From JAIBJN01 sp963838795 (GTDB taxonomy: Bacteria > Actinomycetota > Thermoleophilia > Gaiellales > Gaiellaceae), in contig CAWISL010000009.1 of NCBI GenBank assembly GCA_963838795.1, positions 1 through 50,869 on the forward strand: a stretch of 50,869 nucleotides of DNA, read 5' to 3'. Made by a program: the position numbers and the translations under genes. Positions 47,833 through 50,869 of this stretch are shown one piece after another (within the stretch, counting starts at the first letter, position 1; each line of letters begins with the position of its first letter). Below the pieces are notes generated by a model, which was not told the DNA's origin, ran no database searches, and saw only the letters and a list, made by a program, of their open reading frames with translations.

Positions 47833-49064
47833 GCGGCCTCCTCGGGCAGGTCGCGCAGGGAGGGCACAGGCGAGGGCAGGAGCCAGAGCGCGCCCGCGAG
47901 GGCGCCGATCGTGGCCACCCAGAGCGTCGGGCGCACGCCGATGGCCGCGCCGAGCACGCCGCCCGCGAGCGAGCCGAGCGGGCGGATCCCCCAGTTGACG
48001 AAGTTGAACGCCCCGGTCGCCCGGGAGCGAAGGCGGTCCGGTGTGAGGGCGAACATCATCGAGCCGGCGTTGATGTCGAGAATCATGACGCCCACGCCCG
48101 AAAGGAACTCGGCCGCGAAGAGCATGCCCAGGACGAGCGGCCGCGGGCCCTCGGCCACTGGGACGAGCACGAGCGGCGCGGGAAAGAGCACGCAGCCGAG
48201 GAGAAAGGCCCTGCCGACGCCGAGAGCCCTCCCGACGCGTCCGGCGACGAAGGCTCCGAGAACGCCGCCGATGGCGCCGGCCCCGAGCAGCAGTCCGAGC
48301 GTCCCCGGCTCGATCCCGAGCGACCGGGTCGCGTAGAGGACGAAGAGGGCGTGGAACGCGTAGTTGAAGAAGTTCAGCGTCGCGACGGACGTCAGCATCG
48401 GCCTGAAGATCGTGTTTCCCGCGATGAAGCGCAGGCCCGCGGCCACCCGCGCGCGCAGCCCGGGGCCTTCGTCGTGCTCGACCGGCGGCTCCTCGGCCCG
48501 GACCCGCGCAAGAAAGGCAGCGGAGACGAGGTACGAGAATGCGTCGACGAGCAGCGCCGCGGGCGCGCTGAAGGCCTGCACGAGAAGCCCTCCGAGGGAC
48601 GGCCCCGCGACGTTCGAGAAGGAGCGACTTCCGTGGATCAGCGAGTTGCCCTCCAGGTAGCGCTCGCGGGGCGCGAGCGAGACGAAGAGCGTCGGATAGG
48701 AGAGGTCGAACAGGACCGCGAGCGAGCCGATCAGGAACGCCACCACGTACAGCTGGCCGAGCGTGAGCGCTTCCAACGCGTAGGCGAGTGGGATCGTGGC
48801 CACGAGAGCGGCGCGTCCCAGATCGGCGGCGATCATGACCCTCCGGCGGCGAGCCACGCGGTCGAGCCAGACGCCGGCCGGCAGCGAGAAGAAGAGGTGC
48901 GGAAGCAATTCGGCCGCGCCCAGGAGCCCCATCTGCCCCGGCCCCGCGTCGAGGACGAGCACCGCGACGAGCGGCAGCGCGATGAGGGCGACCTGGTCGC
49001 CGACGAGCGAGACCGACTGCGCGACCCAGAAGCTTCGGAACTCGCGCTCCCGAAGGAGCGTCAC
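47829..49064 (-). CDS. MFS transporter (enterobactin exporter-like MFS_3 group)
   Basis: The 411-residue membrane protein has about twelve helices in two halves. It begins LREREFRSFWVAQSVSLVGDQVALIALPLVAV, characteristic of the EntS-like MFS group, and carries the loop motif GVWLDRVARRRRVMIAADLGRAAL between helices 2 and 3 and AGRVGRALGVGRAFLLG in the second half. It probably exports a small molecule or drug; the substrate is unknown. GTGA overlaps on both sides lock it between truB and ribF, so it is translated with them, which is unusual for a transporter. Confidence 0.9.
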   Translation of the reverse strand: MTLLREREFRSFWVAQSVSLVGDQVALIALPLVAVLVLDAGPGQMGLLGAAELLPHLFFSLPAGVWLDRVARRRRVMIAADLGRAALVATIPLAYALEALTLGQLYVVAFLIGSLAVLFDLSYPTLFVSLAPRERYLEGNSLIHGSRSFSNVAGPSLGGLLVQAFSAPAALLVDAFSYLVSAAFLARVRAEEPPVEHDEGPGLRARVAAGLRFIAGNTIFRPMLTSVATLNFFNYAFHALFVLYATRSLGIEPGTLGLLLGAGAIGGVLGAFVAGRVGRALGVGRAFLLGCVLFPAPLVLVPVAEGPRPLVLGMLFAAEFLSGVGVMILDINAGSMMFALTPDRLRSRATGAFNFVNWGIRPLGSLAGGVLGAAIGVRPTLWVATIGALAGALWLLPSPVPSLRDLPEEAA

Positions 49065-49858
49065 GCGACGACCGTCTCCGGCCGGATCTCGCCCTCGCCC
49101 GCCCGGCCGACCGCGACGAGCTCGCCGTCCCCGGCCCAGAGGGCCACCGGCCCCTCCCCCGCTCCCGGAATCGCCCGGCCGGACCGAATCAGCCCCGCCT
49201 CATCGTCGTCGAGACGGCGCTCCGGGAGGTGGACGAGCGCTGCGAGCAAGGGCAGCACGCGCTCGTCGTCGGCGTCCTCGACCCGGAACGGCCCGACCGC
49301 GGTGCGGCGGAGCCAGCGGCAGTGGCCGCCGAGCGCGTCGGCGATCGCGCGCACGTACGTGCCGCTCGAGACATGCAGGTCGAGCTCGACGACGGGCGGG
49401 GCGTAGCGGACAACCCGAAGCGCGTGGACGGTCGAGGCCCGAACGGGCATCTCGACCGCGACGCCGCGTCGGTGCAGGCGGTAGGCTCGCTCGCCGTCGA
49501 TCTTCACGGCGGAGGCGGCGGGCACGCGCAGCTCCACGTCGCCCTCGAGCGCCAGGATCTCCGCCTCGCCGGCAACCGGAGTCTCCTCGACGACGTCTCC
49601 CTCGCCGTCCCCGGTCGAGGTGCGGAGGCCGAGGCGGATCTCAGTCCGGTAGCGCTTGTCCAGGCCCACGAGGTAGCGCGCGAGCCGGGTGGCGCGGCCG
49701 AGCAGGACGAGGAGGAGGCCGGTGGCGAGCGGGTCGAGCGTCCCGGCGTGGCCGGCTTTCACGCGGTAGCGCCGCCGCAGGTCGGCGACGACGGCGAAGG
49801 ACGACGGTCCCGCCGGCTTGTCGACCAGCACGAGCCCTGAGGTCCTGTCGCGTGCCAC
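49061..49858 (-). CDS. truB: tRNA pseudouridine(55) synthase TruB
   Basis: TruB makes pseudouridine at position 55 of the T loop of tRNAs. From the GTG at 49858 it has 265 residues, starting VARDRTSGLVLVDKPAGPSSF. The catalytic Asp42 lies in GHAGTLDPLATGLL, and KRYRTEIRLGLRTSTGDGEG, the AVKIDGERAYRLHRRGV segment and VSSGTYVRAIADALG follow, with a small C-terminal PUA-like part. The frame is open upstream to 49972, but that part overlaps the structured leader and is unlike the family. It follows nrnA as in many bacteria, separated by a hairpin terminator and a folded leader. Confidence 0.95.
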   Translation of the reverse strand: MARDRTSGLVLVDKPAGPSSFAVVADLRRRYRVKAGHAGTLDPLATGLLLVLLGRATRLARYLVGLDKRYRTEIRLGLRTSTGDGEGDVVEETPVAGEAEILALEGDVELRVPAASAVKIDGERAYRLHRRGVAVEMPVRASTVHALRVVRYAPPVVELDLHVSSGTYVRAIADALGGHCRWLRRTAVGPFRVEDADDERVLPLLAALVHLPERRLDDDEAGLIRSGRAIPGAGEGPVALWAGDGELVAVGRAGEGEIRPETVVA

Positions 49859-49880
49859 GACGAGCCAGTCTACGAACCCC

Positions 49881-49974
49881 GCTTGTGTTGCACCGGCACC
49901 AGCCGTTCGCGCGGATCCCTCCGATGAATCCGCGGTGAATGCCGGCCCCTCGCGCGTGCGCGTGAAACACAAGC
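49881..49974 (-). other. Candidate structured RNA in the truB leader
   Basis: A closing stem of GCTTGTGTT (49881-49889) with AACACAAGC (49966-49974), 9 bp and AT-rich against the local background, encloses three inner helices. CCGGCA (49893-49898) pairs with TGCCGG (49940-49945), CGCGGAT (49910-49916) with ATCCGCG (49928-49934), and a small CGCG stem lies at 49951-49962. The 94-base element sits between the nrnA terminator and the truB start. It matches no riboswitch or small RNA that I know. Confidence 0.45.
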
Positions 49975-49985
49975 TCGCGCGGCGG

Positions 49986-50014
49986 GCCGCCCGAGGCGCG
50001 AAGTGCCGGGCGGC
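49986..50014 (-). terminator. Terminator hairpin after nrnA
   Basis: GCCGCCCG at 49986-49993 and CGGGCGGC at 50007-50014 form a perfect 8-bp stem with a 13-base loop starting at the nrnA stop codon. No T-tract follows. It would end or weaken the nrnA transcript before the truB leader. Confidence 0.5.
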
Positions 50015-50869
50015 TAGCCGGCGGCCGCAGCCTGCGCGAGGAACTCGTGACGGATGAACTCGACGATCTCGTCCGGCGAGGCTTCGCTCGAGAAGCCGGC
50101 GGCCTGGGGGTGTCCGCCTCCCCCGCTCTTGCGGGCGATCGCTGACACGTCGATTCCGCCGCCCCGCGTGCGGAGGCTGACGCGACGCGTGGGGCCGTTC
50201 TGGGTGGGCGGCTCGCGGATGAGGGCGACGATCTCTGCACCCTCGACGGCGCGCAAGTAGTCGATGATCCCCTCGGCGAACGGCTCCTCCGCCCCCGCCG
50301 CGGCGAAATCCGCCCGCTCGAGGTCGGCGACGATCAGGCGCCCGCCCTCGTAGACGCGCGCTCGCTCGAGCGCCCGGGCGAGCAGCTTCAGCTTGGCGAA
50401 GGCGACGTTCTCGTAGACGTCCTGAAAGACCTGGTGCACGTTCGCGCCCGCCTCGACGAGCTGCGCGGCGATCCGGAGGGCCTTCGGAGTCGTGTTCGTG
50501 TACTGGAAGCGCCCGGTGTCGGTCACGAGCGCGATGTAGAGCGCCTCGGCGATGTCCGGCGTGATCGTGGTGCCCAGCTCCGCGAAGAGGTCGTAGAGGA
50601 TCTCTCCGGTCGAGGAGGCCTCGGCCACGATCAGGTTCACGTTCCCGAAGCGCGAGTTGTCGTGGTGGTGGTCGACGTTGACCACGAGCGGCGCGTTCTC
50701 GACGAAGGCCGGGTCGGGCCCGAGCCTCCGCACGTTGGCGCAGTCGAGAGCGAGGACGACGCGCTCGCCGGCGTCGTCCGGGAGCTCGCGACTCAGCTCG
50801 GCGAGGCTCATGAAGGCGTACTCGCTCGGGAGCGGGATCGTCCCGGAGAGGTAGAGAAAGCCGTCCTTG
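50014..50869 (-). CDS. nrnA: DHH/DHHA1 phosphoesterase NrnA (oligoribonuclease / pAp phosphatase), 5' end outside the window
   Basis: NrnA removes nucleotides from very short RNAs and dephosphorylates pAp. The gene runs off the right edge of the window; 285 C-terminal residues are visible, beginning KDGFLYLSGTIPLPSEYAF. The DHH motif with its extra His is seen in VNVDHHHDNSRFG, followed by EASSTGEILYDLF and ALVTDTGRFQYTNT. The DHHA1 domain ends with the substrate-binding SGGGGHPQAAGF. The N-terminal DHH metal motif lies beyond the edge. Position before truB matches the usual rbfA-nrnA-truB order, which predicts rbfA next to it outside the window. Confidence 0.94.
   Translation of the reverse strand, partial: KDGFLYLSGTIPLPSEYAFMSLAELSRELPDDAGERVVLALDCANVRRLGPDPAFVENAPLVVNVDHHHDNSRFGNVNLIVAEASSTGEILYDLFAELGTTITPDIAEALYIALVTDTGRFQYTNTTPKALRIAAQLVEAGANVHQVFQDVYENVAFAKLKLLARALERARVYEGGRLIVADLERADFAAAGAEEPFAEGIIDYLRAVEGAEIVALIREPPTQNGPTRRVSLRTRGGGIDVSAIARKSGGGGHPQAAGFSSEASPDEIVEFIRHEFLAQAAAAG

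Overview
The window is a dense, very GC-rich stretch of a bacterial chromosome. The housekeeping genes and their order suggest a high-GC actinobacterium, possibly of the Thermoleophilia/Gaiellales kind. That placement is inferred from GC content, gene complement and frequent GTG starts; no rRNA or other taxonomic marker was compared. I saw no tRNA, rRNA, insertion sequence, CRISPR array or prophage.

Layout. 0.1-3 kb: two RpoD-family sigma factor genes on opposite strands flank a frame-broken PHP-type phosphatase gene. 3-9.3 kb (accessory): a lone class II glutamine amidotransferase, a repeat-only DNA-binding-like protein, a membrane GGDEF/HD-GYP protein and a secreted subtilase with a Trp-rich pentapeptide repeat tail. 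9.5-32.5 kb: a nearly unbroken minus-strand series. In transcription order it holds a hypothetical gene, ribokinase, nucleoside hydrolase, ftsK, a BMP-type nucleoside ABC importer, rodZ, cinA, thpR, recA, recX, rny, miaB, miaA, dapF, dapL, hflX, dut and a Nudix gene. 32.5-45.5 kb: an enolase-superfamily enzyme, rnj, a cysteine-synthase-like gene, dapA, dapB, an M16 peptidase, a geranylgeranyl-reductase-family flavoprotein, an EamA/TetR/membrane-protein islet, pnp and rpsO. 45.5-50.9 kb: a gamma-glutamyltranspeptidase homologue, ribF, an MFS exporter, truB and a 5'-truncated nrnA.

How the genes work together. dapA, dapB, dapL and dapF spell out the aminotransferase route to meso-diaminopimelate and lysine, although DapF lacks both usual catalytic cysteines. 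The BMP/ABC importer, nucleoside hydrolase and ribokinase form a nucleoside uptake and ribose salvage set wrapped around ftsK. pnp, rny and rnj give a core RNA-decay set, and rny and pnp have structured leaders. recA, recX, cinA and ftsK cover DNA repair and chromosome handling. The TetR gene has a perfect 23-bp palindrome over a strong promoter of the divergent membrane-protein gene.

Data quality. Five genes (the PHP phosphatase, cinA, rodZ, dapA, ribF) are broken by what look like single-base insertions, about eight in all, with no deletion seen. I read most of these as uncorrected sequencing insertions, but real pseudogenes cannot be excluded from the sequence alone. Seven convergent gene pairs are present, and four of them share one CTAG as the stop codon of both genes. 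No stretch longer than about 300 bases lacks a gene. The two longest gaps (7229-7483 and 9293-9557) hold hairpins but no recognisable gene.
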